A stretch of DNA of 64,000 nucleotides from an uncultured Eubacteriales bacterium (GTDB taxonomy: Bacteria; Bacillota; Clostridia; Christensenellales; Pumilibacteraceae). The notes beneath the pieces are model-generated. The model was not told the origin of the DNA and did not search any database. It saw nothing but the letters and a program-made list of their open reading frames with translations. This document shows, piece by piece, positions 1 to 8,192 of the stretch. The translations under genes and the position numbers were made by a program. The stretch is taken from positions 1-64,000 of the forward strand of contig UQSP01000004.1 of assembly GCA_900543755.1 (NCBI GenBank), in the 5' to 3' direction. Each line of letters begins with the position of its first letter. Within the stretch, counting starts at the first letter, position 1.

Positions 1-775
<775 letters not shown>

Positions 776-918
776 AAGAGAGTGACAAACAGAGTCACTT
801 AAACGAAACATAAGAACCTGAAGAATTGATTGCGCAGTGGAAAAGCAATCAGGGAAGGATTTATTCAGATTACCTTACCCACCTTACTTTCCTTTCTCGA
901 AACATTGTGCATAACCGT
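776..918 (+). other. 16S rRNA 3' trailer, no gene seen
   Basis: This is the transcribed trailer between the 16S 3' end and its terminator. It contains short hairpins (AGTGAC near 780 with GTCACT near 795; TGATTGC near 828 with GCAATCA near 845) and a pyrimidine-rich stretch near 877-897 that could pair with the 16S 5' flank for RNase III processing. That flank is outside the window. I see no convincing coding region or tRNA. Confidence 0.6.
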
Positions 919-949
919 AAAGGACGTCTTAACCAAGACGTCCTTTTTT
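919..949 (+). terminator. Intrinsic terminator ending the 16S transcript
   Basis: A perfect 12-bp stem (919-930 with 935-946), an AACC loop and a run of six T. It lies only about 145 bases after the 16S 3' end, so this 16S appears to end its own transcript instead of continuing into 23S. Confidence 0.88.
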
Positions 950-976
950 CATGCGTCAAAAAAACCAGTTTGGCGT

Positions 977-1007
977 AAAAAGTTATATTACTATAACTTT
1001 TTGTGCT
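977..1007. terminator. AT-rich hairpin, possible second or bidirectional terminator
   Basis: An 11-bp perfect stem, 977-987 with 992-1002, flanked by A on the left and T on the right, loop TTAC. It could act as a terminator on either strand between the 16S trailer and the mtnN promoter. The stem is weak in GC. Confidence 0.4.
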
Positions 1008-1050
1008 ATTTTTGTTAAATCGTGAAAACAACCGATACTTGTGTATATGA

Positions 1051-1080
1051 TTGACTTGAATAGCTCAAAAATGGTATTAT
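1051..1080 (+). promoter_or_regulatory. Sigma-A promoter of mtnN
   Basis: TTGACT (1051-1056) and TATTAT (1075-1080) are separated by 18 bases, just upstream of the GGAGGAG ribosome site at 1087 and the mtnN start at 1099. The 5' leader would be very short (about 10 bases). Confidence 0.65.
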
Positions 1081-1098
1081 GTTTTCGGAGGAGCGCTT

Positions 1099-1785
1099 AT
1101 GATAGGAATAATCGGAGCAATGGAAATAGAAACCGACGGCCTTATAAGTATCATGACCGATTCTTTCGTTAAATCGGTCGGGTCGTACAATTTCGTCAAG
1201 GGGAAAATCTGCGGTAAGGAAGCGGTGGTATGCCGCTGCGGAATCGGCAAGGTTTTTTCTTCAACTGCAGCGGTTTTAATGATTGCTCTTTTTGAACCCG
1301 AAACAATAATAAACTTAGGCGTAGCAGGAGGAGCTAAACCTTTAAAGCAAGGCGACATAGTGGTTTCCGAGCGCACCGTTCAACATGATTACGACGCAAC
1401 GGCTGACGGGCTGGAAAAGGGAAGAGTTCACGGATTCGAATCGCCTTTTTTCGATTGCGACCGCGCAGCCGTGGGACAGCTTTGCGAGGTTTTGGAGCGA
1501 TTGGGTTACAAATATAAGGTGGGGACGATTGCTTCGGGCGATTGCTTTGTCAGCGATCGGAATAAAGCAGCGGATATAAGCCGAGTGTTCGGAGCGATTG
1601 CTTACGACATGGAAAGCGCGGCGATAAATCAGGTTTGCGCCTTTCAAGGAACAGGATTCGTTTCCGTGCGTGCGATTTCCGACAACGGCGATGATGGAGC
1701 GGTCAAAAGTTTTTACGAGTTTGTTTCCGAAGCAAGCGCAAAGGCGATAGAGGTTATAAAGGAATATATTGCAAGTTTCGGTTGA
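1099..1785 (+). CDS. mtnN: 5'-methylthioadenosine/S-adenosylhomocysteine nucleosidase
   Basis: Cytosolic hydrolase that splits MTA and SAH (and 5'-deoxyadenosine) into adenine plus the thioribose product, clearing inhibitory by-products of SAM use. The 228 residues match the usual 228-232 of the family. The N-terminal GIIGAMEIE motif carries the catalytic Glu (E11). YDMESAA near residue 169 supplies the ribose-binding Met-Glu, and RAISD supplies the catalytic Asp (D195). A GGAGGAG site five bases upstream fixes the start. It has its own promoter after the 16S terminator. Role from family knowledge; motifs seen directly. Confidence 0.95.
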   Translation: MIGIIGAMEIETDGLISIMTDSFVKSVGSYNFVKGKICGKEAVVCRCGIGKVFSSTAAVLMIALFEPETIINLGVAGGAKPLKQGDIVVSERTVQHDYDATADGLEKGRVHGFESPFFDCDRAAVGQLCEVLERLGYKYKVGTIASGDCFVSDRNKAADISRVFGAIAYDMESAAINQVCAFQGTGFVSVRAISDNGDDGAVKSFYEFVSEASAKAIEVIKEYIASFG

Positions 1786-1840
1786 ATAAAGGCGTCTTAA
1801 AGCGGAAAAGTTTAAAAATAAATATTTTTATTTTATACAG

Positions 1841-1873
1841 AAAATACTACCGATATCATGTTGGTAGTATTTT
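1841..1873 (+). promoter_or_regulatory. Inverted repeat with the yetF start codon in its loop
   Basis: AAAATACTACC (1841-1851) is the exact reverse complement of GGTAGTATTTT (1863-1873). The 11-base loop contains the ATG (1858-1860) of the DUF421 gene. In RNA the start codon would sit in a hairpin loop. There is no recognisable ribosome site before it, so translation could depend on this structure. The structure is seen; the role is inferred. Confidence 0.5.
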
Positions 1874-2550
1874 TAAAATCGCTGATAACTTTTTTTCTGG
1901 TTTTACTGGTGGTAAGACTGATGGGAAAACGGCAACTTGGTGAAATGCAACCTTTCGAGCTGGTAATAACTCTTATAATTGCCGAGGTCGCATGTATACC
2001 CATGAACGACCCGTATATACCTTTTTACGCGGGACTCGTACCCATAGTGACGCTTGCGTTTTTGCAGATTCTGCTTTCGACTTTGGCGCGTAAAAGCCTG
2101 AGAGTAAGACGTTTTTTAAGCGGCAGCGCCATTATCGCGATAGATAAAAACGGTATAAACTACGAAAATCTGAAGAAAATGAACATAAACATAAACGACC
2201 TTATCGAATCGGCAAGGTCAGGCGGATATATGGATTTCAACGACATAGCTTATGCCATATTCGAAACCAACGGAAATTTATGCGTTATCGAAAAGCCGAG
2301 TGACCCTACGGTTCTCAAAAAACCCGTATTGCCGCTGACGATTATAGTGGACGGCGAATGGGAAGAAGATAATCTTAAAATTGCGGGAATAACAAAACCC
2401 GAAGTTATAAAAGTGCTGAAAAAGAACGGTATAATGAACATTAAAGAGGTGCTTTATTTTGACGTAAGACAAAACGGAGTCGTCTACATTGCGCCTAAGC
2501 ACGGAAAATACATCAACGATAAAATGAAAGTCGAGGGGGAAAATTGGTAA
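1858..2550 (+). CDS. DUF421 / YetF-family membrane protein
   Basis: YetF-like integral membrane protein of unknown biochemical function, 230 residues. Three hydrophobic segments lie at about residues 1-22, 36-50 and 57-76, followed by a soluble cytosolic DUF421 domain. The family hallmark RLMGKRQLGEMQPFELV is at about residues 20-36. The N-terminus MLVVFLKSL lines up with homologues, so the start in the hairpin loop is probably right despite the lack of a ribosome site. It is followed 22 bases later by a DUF4363 gene, the usual partner in Clostridia. Related B. subtilis paralogues are spore or envelope associated. No enzymatic claim is made. Confidence 0.9.
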   Translation: MLVVFLKSLITFFLVLLVVRLMGKRQLGEMQPFELVITLIIAEVACIPMNDPYIPFYAGLVPIVTLAFLQILLSTLARKSLRVRRFLSGSAIIAIDKNGINYENLKKMNININDLIESARSGGYMDFNDIAYAIFETNGNLCVIEKPSDPTVLKKPVLPLTIIVDGEWEEDNLKIAGITKPEVIKVLKKNGIMNIKEVLYFDVRQNGVVYIAPKHGKYINDKMKVEGENW

Positions 2551-2572
2551 AAAGCGGTTTACCTTAATAAAA

Positions 2573-2965
2573 ATGAAAAAATTTATTTGTGTAATTGTTA
2601 TTTTAGCTATAATGTTAGGGGCGGGAGTCGCGGAAATCATCATGACCGGCAGTCTCTTTAAAGATATAAACGCACAGCTTTTCGAAGTGCGAAATACCCT
2701 GCAGGAAAACAAAGAAGACATTTCTTCATCGGATGTAGGAGAAATGATGAAAAAGATTATGGATAAATGGAACAAAAGTAAAAATTACGCTTTAATGTTT
2801 TCCAACCATACCGTTATACGCACTCTTGACGAAAAGCTTGTTTCGTTAAACGCTTATATCGAATGCGGCGAATACCTCGACGCGCACGCATATTGCGAAA
2901 TCTCCATTGCGCTATCCGAAGACCTTATAGACGAAACTTATCCGGTCCTTACCAATTTGTTTTAA
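2573..2965 (+). CDS. DUF4363 family membrane-anchored protein
   Basis: A 130-residue protein with one N-terminal membrane segment (about residues 4-22) and a helical extracytoplasmic domain rich in charged residues. It matches the DUF4363 pattern of a conserved D/N-x-W near the middle (MDKWNKSKNYALMF) and a C-terminal helical bundle. DUF4363 genes are typically found beside DUF421 genes in Clostridia, as here, which suggests a joint envelope function that is not known. It is probably co-transcribed with the DUF421 gene and ends at the terminator at 2979. Confidence 0.8.
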   Translation: MKKFICVIVILAIMLGAGVAEIIMTGSLFKDINAQLFEVRNTLQENKEDISSSDVGEMMKKIMDKWNKSKNYALMFSNHTVIRTLDEKLVSLNAYIECGEYLDAHAYCEISIALSEDLIDETYPVLTNLF

Positions 2966-2978
2966 ACTTTGACTTATG

Positions 2979-3012
2979 AAGCGGTAATTTATTTGCAATT
3001 TACCGCTTTTTA
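2979..3012 (+). terminator. Intrinsic terminator after DUF4363 gene
   Basis: Stem AAGCGGTAA (2979-2987) pairs with TTACCGCTT (3000-3008), followed by T-rich sequence. Confidence 0.7.
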
Positions 3013-3062
3013 TATTACAATTATATTGCCGTGGAAAACGATACGGCTGACGGAGAAGATTA

Positions 3063-4007
3063 TTGAAATTTACCGAACTAAAAAAAAACCTGATGACTGC
3101 GCCGCCTAAGTCTTGTTACATACTGACCGGCGACGATTCGTTTGTCGTAAAAAGTGCCGTTAATATGTTTTCGGTATTTACCGGTGAATTCCGCGACCTG
3201 AATTTTACATCTTTCAACAAGGATGCTTCAATCAGCGAAGTAATCGCCGCATTGCTTACTCCGCCTATGTTTTCCGAATACCGCGTCGTGTGCGTAAACG
3301 ATTATACGGGCGACCTTAAACAAATAAAAGAATACCTTAAAAATCCATCGTCTACTTCGGTGCTGCTGTTTACGGGTGCGCTTACGCCTAACTTTAACGG
3401 CATTATCCCTTTATGCGAAATAGTGGATTGCAACAGGTTGGAAAAGTCGTATCTTGAAGGATGGGTTGTCAGAAAAGCTGCGTCGCAAAAAATATCGGTT
3501 TCGCAAAAAGCTGCGTCGCTTCTGGTCGAATACTGCAACCGCGACATGAACTCCGTTTATAACGAGCTTGTTAAGCTTATGGATTACGCCGAGGGCGCTA
3601 TCGATGAAAGCGACGTTAAGGAGTTGGTTTCGCCGCAAATAGAGTATAAGGTTTTCGAACTGAGCGAAGCCATTGCCGAAAAAAATGCCGATAAAGCCGT
3701 GGAACTTGTAAACTTAATGCTTGCCGAAAATAATTCCTCGGTATCGTTGATGGGTATGCTGTTCAATCATTTCAGGCGCTTGCTGTTTGTTTCGCTTAAC
3801 CCTAAATCCGACACTCTGTCGTCTGATTTGAAAGTCAAGGAATACGCGGTAAAGGTTGCTTTAAGACAAGCGGCAAAATTTTCTCCGCGAAGGCTGAAAG
3901 CAGTATTTGACAGACTGAATTCTTTGGATGCGGGTGTAAAGGCAGGTAAAATATCGGATAAAAACGCACTTATGGAGTTTGTGTGCGAAACCGTTACCGT
4001 AGGATAA
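3063..4007 (+). CDS. holA: DNA polymerase III subunit delta
   Basis: Clamp-loader delta subunit that opens the beta sliding clamp during replication. The 314 residues fit the family (about 320-345). The N-terminal AAA+-like fold contains SCYILTGDDSFVV near residue 17, and the HolA C-terminal region contains LMGMLFNHFRRLLFV. It starts at TTG with a GGAGAAG ribosome site about eight bases upstream; no ATG lies in a better place. The next gene follows within 15 bases, so it heads a probable operon with the two membrane genes to 5862. Confidence 0.9.
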   Translation: MKFTELKKNLMTAPPKSCYILTGDDSFVVKSAVNMFSVFTGEFRDLNFTSFNKDASISEVIAALLTPPMFSEYRVVCVNDYTGDLKQIKEYLKNPSSTSVLLFTGALTPNFNGIIPLCEIVDCNRLEKSYLEGWVVRKAASQKISVSQKAASLLVEYCNRDMNSVYNELVKLMDYAEGAIDESDVKELVSPQIEYKVFELSEAIAEKNADKAVELVNLMLAENNSSVSLMGMLFNHFRRLLFVSLNPKSDTLSSDLKVKEYAVKVALRQAAKFSPRRLKAVFDRLNSLDAGVKAGKISDKNALMEFVCETVTVG

Positions 4008-4021
4008 ACAGGAATTTGAAC

Positions 4022-4549
4022 ATGAATTTTATTAAAGAGAAAAAAATAAACAAATACATAATGATTGCGGCGCTGTTTCTCAGCTTCGGCTATTCGGGGT
4101 TTTATTACATGCGCGGCGCATTGGCGCTTCTTACCGTAAGCGGGACTTTTGTATTCAACGACGTGTGGGCGTTTCTTTTTGCCGCCGTCATAGGAGGCGG
4201 AGTTTACGAACTTGTTACTATGTTCCTTGCGCGCGGGTCCGCCGCACGGCTCAACAACAGGGGTGCCGACATGCAGTATGCCCTCAGGTTTTTCTATATT
4301 CCCGCAAATCTTTTGTCGGGAGTACTTAAAACTTTATATTTTTATTTTCCGTTTTTGTTTTCTTACGGCGAAATATTTTTCGATTTCTTTTTCGTGCTTA
4401 TATTTTTTATTCTTTATATCGTGTTTTGCTGTAAAGCCTATTTCAAAAAAGAAGAGTATGGCAGAGTCGTAATGTTTTTGGGCAGTTCGTTTCTGTGCGT
4501 TTACGGTTTTATAGCCGTGGTCGCGCTTCTTTCGGGGGTGCTGGCATGA
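4022..4549 (+). CDS. Uncharacterised polytopic membrane protein
   Basis: 175 residues, not recognised. Hydrophobic segments at about residues 12-28, 43-62, 92-112, 115-135 and 152-173 suggest four to five membrane helices with a basic N-terminus (KEKKINK). I start at ATG 4022 because it follows the holA stop with an AGGA at 4010; a longer frame would overlap holA. The stop overlaps the next start in an ATGA, so it is translationally coupled to the M28-like gene and may act with it in the envelope. Confidence 0.7.
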   Translation: MNFIKEKKINKYIMIAALFLSFGYSGFYYMRGALALLTVSGTFVFNDVWAFLFAAVIGGGVYELVTMFLARGSAARLNNRGADMQYALRFFYIPANLLSGVLKTLYFYFPFLFSYGEIFFDFFFVLIFFILYIVFCCKAYFKKEEYGRVVMFLGSSFLCVYGFIAVVALLSGVLA

Positions 4550-5862
4550 AAAAAGCGTTATTGATATTTTTTACCGTAATCATTGGTTTGTGCTTTTGCT
4601 CCTGTTCGGGAGAAGTCGCGGTTATGAAAGTAAGGACCGCCGAGCAGTCCGCTGTTTTTAACGACGTCGCTATGGCGGAGGAGCTGGACGCTTTTATCGG
4701 AAGCGGAGAGGACGCGCGCAAGGACCGCACGTCTTTCAGCGAAGGCGAAAAGAAAGCCGCCGAATATATAAAAAACAGACTTACCGAGTACGGTTACGTT
4801 GCGGAACTTGACCTTATAACTCAGTCTGTGAAAACGGAAGTCGTCAAGGGCTACGGCGGAGAAACTCAGAAACTTTATTCGCAGAATATTATTGCGACTT
4901 ACAACGGCGGCAAGGAAAAAACCGTTGTGGTGGGAGCGAATTACGATAATCTTTATAAAAACATCGACCTTGTGGGTTCGAGCGGCAACGGAAGCGAAGG
5001 AATCATGAACAACGCGACAGGCGTGGCCACGCTTTTACAGCTTGCAAAGGTATTTAAGGAAAATGCTCCTGCGCTTGATTATACCGTCATTTTCGCGTTT
5101 TTCGGGGCAAGCGAGGCGGGCGTCGTAGGAAGCAGTCGGTTTGTTTCCGATTATATCAAGGACGCGTCAAACGTGCTTCTTATGGTTAATCTCGATTCGA
5201 TTGCGGGCGAAACTGTAAACGTTTATTCCGACGAGGTAGACACGCTTGAGGGTAAAATGTTTTTGCAGCAGGGCGAAAATTACGCTACCGAATTTAAAAA
5301 GATGTCGCGTTTTATTCCCTTGATGCCGCAGGTATATGCTGAAAATCTGAATTACACGCATATCGGTCAGCTTGGCGACCACGTTGTGTTTTTCGAAAAA
5401 GACGTGCCCGTGGTAAATCTTTTCGGGGGAGATGCTGACGGATTCAACTATTACTCGGATAAAATAGACAACGCGGATTCTTTTAAAGCCGAGAACCCCA
5501 ATTACGGCAAAACAATGGCTGATACCGCGTCGCTTGTTTACGATTGCCTTACCGCAGAAGGCTTTTCGGCAGCGGCTGCAGGTTTCAGAACGGAAAAGTT
5601 CGATTATTCGTTTTTCATGGGCGGATATTTCGCTTATATAGTTTTAATAGCAATAATCATAGTCGCGGCGATAACTCTCATTTTCGTAGTTAAGCATCTT
5701 GAGAAAAAATATCCGTATAAACCGGTAATAAAGCGATTGAAAATTGCGGTTTTCGGTATGGAATACGAACAAAATACCGATAATGATATTTACGTCGACA
5801 TCAGGAAAGTCGAAAACAATCCTTTCCCCGAAAACAAGGACGACATAGACCCTTTTGAATAA
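4546..5862 (+). CDS. Membrane-anchored M28-like protein, probably catalytically inactive
   Basis: 438 residues: an N-terminal signal or lipoprotein-like segment (1-20, ending in Cys-rich CFCSC), an extracytoplasmic M28 peptidase fold (about 60-340), a membrane helix (361-385) and a charged cytosolic tail of about 50 residues. The fold is recognisable by VVVGANYD, NNATGVATLL, FFGASEAG and NLDSIAG. Key M28 residues are changed: the zinc His of HYD is Asn122, the bridging Asp of ADDN is Asn155, the catalytic Glu of AEE is Ser189 and the last His of YHT is Tyr303. Asp124, Glu190 and Asp217 remain. Loss of activity is inferred. It overlaps the preceding membrane gene by four bases. Confidence 0.8.
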   Translation: MKKALLIFFTVIIGLCFCSCSGEVAVMKVRTAEQSAVFNDVAMAEELDAFIGSGEDARKDRTSFSEGEKKAAEYIKNRLTEYGYVAELDLITQSVKTEVVKGYGGETQKLYSQNIIATYNGGKEKTVVVGANYDNLYKNIDLVGSSGNGSEGIMNNATGVATLLQLAKVFKENAPALDYTVIFAFFGASEAGVVGSSRFVSDYIKDASNVLLMVNLDSIAGETVNVYSDEVDTLEGKMFLQQGENYATEFKKMSRFIPLMPQVYAENLNYTHIGQLGDHVVFFEKDVPVVNLFGGDADGFNYYSDKIDNADSFKAENPNYGKTMADTASLVYDCLTAEGFSAAAAGFRTEKFDYSFFMGGYFAYIVLIAIIIVAAITLIFVVKHLEKKYPYKPVIKRLKIAVFGMEYEQNTDNDIYVDIRKVENNPFPENKDDIDPFE

Positions 5863-5898
5863 AATTTATTAATTTTTTGCAAAATTCCATTGTTTTTA

Positions 5899-5927
5899 TT
5901 GATAAATACTTTCCTTGATTGTATAAT
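5899..5927 (+). promoter_or_regulatory. Sigma-A promoter of cdaA
   Basis: TTGATA (5899-5904), a 17-base spacer, TATAAT (5922-5927). The leader to the cdaA start is about 70 bases. Confidence 0.7.
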
Positions 5928-6001
5928 ATTGCATAAGATGGAAAATGGGTATAGCATTTTAAGCGAATGAAAAGAGTATCGAAGTAACGAGGGCTGATAA
6001 A

Positions 6002-6853
6002 TTGAACAACTTTCTAGACAATTTAAAAGAGGCTTTTTCCTCCCCGATAAACACGGTTTACAGCGTGCTTGACATTATAGTCACGATTATGATTGTTTAC
6101 GGAGTATCGATATTCCTGAAGAAAAACAATGCCTCGAGACTTATTAAGTATCTTGCGATTGTCGCCGTTTTGTCGGTGTGTTTCGTTTCGGAATTCGTCT
6201 ATATGCCCGTAACTTCCAAGATATTCAAAAACATAGTTATTTTATTGTTCGTCAGCGCTTTGGTTCTTTTTTCCACGGAAATCAAGCGCGGAATGTGGAA
6301 AATAGCAAGCCCTAAAAACGCTGAAAATTCTTATACGACGGAATATAACTGTTCGGACGAGGAGTTGCATGCGGCGATTGACGATATAGTACGTGCCGCT
6401 CAGAATATGTCCAAAAAAGACGTGGGCGCGCTTATAATTATTGCCCCCGATAATATTCCGGAGCATATTCTGGACAGCGGAACAAGACTCGACGCCGATT
6501 TGTCCTGCCAGCTTATCGAGTGTTTGTTCAACACAAAAGCTCCGCTTCACGACGGGGCGGTGTATATACGCGGAAACAAGATACTCGCGGCAGGTTGCTT
6601 TTTGCCGCTTACTCAGCAAACGGACCTCGATAAGGAACTGGGTACGCGTCACAGGGCGGCAATAGGAATAACCGAGCAATATAATCACCTTGCGATAATA
6701 GTTTCCGAAGAAACGGGTATCATTTCCGTTGCAAGGAACGGCGAGATAATGCGTTACTTCGACACTCAGATGCTTACCGACGTGCTTGAACAGATTTACG
6801 GACTTAAGGCGGTGGGTAAACCCGGCAAACACTCCAGGAAAAAGGCAGGTTGA
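6002..6853 (+). CDS. cdaA: Diadenylate cyclase CdaA
   Basis: Membrane enzyme that makes the second messenger c-di-AMP from two ATP, controlling potassium and osmolyte balance and cell-wall homeostasis in Gram-positives. 283 residues: three N-terminal membrane helices (about 17-38, 45-63, 70-90) and a DisA_N cyclase domain with the catalytic DGA (184-186, in APLHDGAVY) and RHR (216-218, in GTRHRAAIG). The start is TTG at 6002 with GAGGG about 10 bases upstream. In most Firmicutes cdaA is followed by cdaR and glmM. Here only a 52-residue CdaR-like stub follows and glmM is absent. Confidence 0.96.
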   Translation: MNNFLDNLKEAFSSPINTVYSVLDIIVTIMIVYGVSIFLKKNNASRLIKYLAIVAVLSVCFVSEFVYMPVTSKIFKNIVILLFVSALVLFSTEIKRGMWKIASPKNAENSYTTEYNCSDEELHAAIDDIVRAAQNMSKKDVGALIIIAPDNIPEHILDSGTRLDADLSCQLIECLFNTKAPLHDGAVYIRGNKILAAGCFLPLTQQTDLDKELGTRHRAAIGITEQYNHLAIIVSEETGIISVARNGEIMRYFDTQMLTDVLEQIYGLKAVGKPGKHSRKKAG

Positions 6854-6854
6854 C

Positions 6855-7013
6855 ATGGAAGAAAAAATTCGTCAGGAAAAAAAGCAGAACGGTTTCGTCA
6901 GAATCCTTAAAATATTATTCGTAAACAATTTCACCTATAAGTTGTTTGCGGTGTTGTTCGGTGTTCTTTTGTGGTTGCTTTCGGTGGGACTGGGAAACAA
7001 TGGCTTGTTATAA
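6855..7013 (+). CDS. CdaR-like N-terminal membrane anchor only (truncated CdaR or microprotein)
   Basis: 52 residues starting one base after the cdaA stop. A basic cytosolic start (MEEKIRQEKKQNGF) is followed by one membrane helix, about residues 27-46, of the type NNFTYKLFAVLFGVLLWLLS, which closely resembles the N-terminal anchor of CdaR/YbbR proteins. The extracytoplasmic YbbR repeats that should follow (normally over 200 residues) are missing. The stop overlaps the DUF1015 start by 14 bases. It could be a broken cdaR fused to a new neighbour by deletion, or a kept small regulator of CdaA. The position right after cdaA supports a CdaR origin. Confidence 0.65.
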   Translation: MEEKIRQEKKQNGFVRILKILFVNNFTYKLFAVLFGVLLWLLSVGLGNNGLL

Positions 7014-8169
7014 ATTCGGAGAAATTATATTACCCGAAAATTTTTCGGTGGAAAACTGGTCGGTAGTTGCGTGCGATCAATACACTTCGGACAAACAATA
7101 TTGGGACAACCTTTACAAAACACTTAAAGAACCCACTTCGCTGAATCTGATTTTTCCCGAGTGCTATTTGTCTTCCGACAATTCGGCGCGCATAAACCGC
7201 GTTATAGAAAAGCAGAAAGAATATATTTCGGGCGGTATATTCCGCAAGGTGGAAGGTACCGTTTTGGTTAAAAGAAATACGCTTTACGGCAACGAGCGTT
7301 GGGGGCTTATGTGTCTTATAGATTTGGACGCATATTCTTTCGATCCGTCCGATAAAACCTTGATACGCGCCACCGAAGGACTTGTGGCGTCGCGTATTCC
7401 GCCCAGAATGGAAATACGCAGAAATTGCCTTATCGAGCTTCCTCACGTCATGCTGCTTATCGACGACGAAAATCGTACCGTCATCGAGCCGCTTAAAGGC
7501 AAGGGTAAAGTGCTTTACGACGGCACTCTCAACAGCGGCGGCGGTCATATTACGGGATATAACATTACCGATACTTCGGGCGTAACCCGCGCGCTTGACA
7601 ATTTGTTGCGATCGTCAAAAGACAAATACGGCAGTCCACTTTTGTTTCTGGTGGGCGACGGCAATCACTCGCTTGCGACGGCAAAGGCGTGCCGTGACGA
7701 AAATAATCCGCTTTCCCGATACGCTCTTGTCGAAATAGTCAACATCTACGACGAAGGCCTTAAGTTCGAGCCCATTTACCGAGTGATTTATAATGTCGAT
7801 AACGAAAAGTTTTTGACCGGATTGAAAGAAAAAACAGCGTCTCAAAGCGGAAAAACTTCAATTTACATGGGCGGAGAAAGCGTTGAGATTTCTTTCCCGA
7901 CTGACGCGGTGGAAGGCGTTAAAATCGCCCAGGACTACATCGACGAATATCTGGCTGAATACGGCGGAGAAGTCGATTACATACACGGTCTTAAAGAACT
8001 TAAAGAAATATGCAGGCGCGACAACGCTTTGGGAATAGAGCTTGCGCCCATGGATAAAGCTTCGTTTTTCAGTTACGTCGCAAAAAACGGTTTGCTTCCG
8101 AGAAAAACTTTTTCCATGGGAGAGGCGGACGAAAAACGTTTTTATACCGAAGCAAGATACATAAAGTAA
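7000..8169 (+). CDS. DUF1015 family protein
   Basis: 389-residue cytosolic protein of the DUF1015 family, function unknown. The family signature is clear: WSVVACDQYTSDKQYW near the N-terminus, PSTLNL-like TSLNLIFPE, and GDGNHSLATAKA near residue 220. The first ATG consistent with homologues is at 7000 and lies inside the CdaR stub. In many bacteria this family occurs near serine or amino-acid genes; the next gene here is aspartate kinase 23 bases downstream. The 14-base overlap suggests translation coupled to the cdaA transcript. Confidence 0.88.
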   Translation: MACYKFGEIILPENFSVENWSVVACDQYTSDKQYWDNLYKTLKEPTSLNLIFPECYLSSDNSARINRVIEKQKEYISGGIFRKVEGTVLVKRNTLYGNERWGLMCLIDLDAYSFDPSDKTLIRATEGLVASRIPPRMEIRRNCLIELPHVMLLIDDENRTVIEPLKGKGKVLYDGTLNSGGGHITGYNITDTSGVTRALDNLLRSSKDKYGSPLLFLVGDGNHSLATAKACRDENNPLSRYALVEIVNIYDEGLKFEPIYRVIYNVDNEKFLTGLKEKTASQSGKTSIYMGGESVEISFPTDAVEGVKIAQDYIDEYLAEYGGEVDYIHGLKELKEICRRDNALGIELAPMDKASFFSYVAKNGLLPRKTFSMGEADEKRFYTEARYIK

Positions 8170-8192
8170 AATAAATTTTTGGAGATAAATAA

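Noticed and set aside
830..1018. 62-codon frame across the 16S trailer and terminator
   Set aside because: It runs through the terminator hairpins, has no ribosome site and no protein-like composition.
776..1098. tRNA or 23S start after the 16S gene
   Set aside because: No cloverleaf, no GGTTCGA-type T-loop and no 23S 5' sequence; a terminator ends the transcript.
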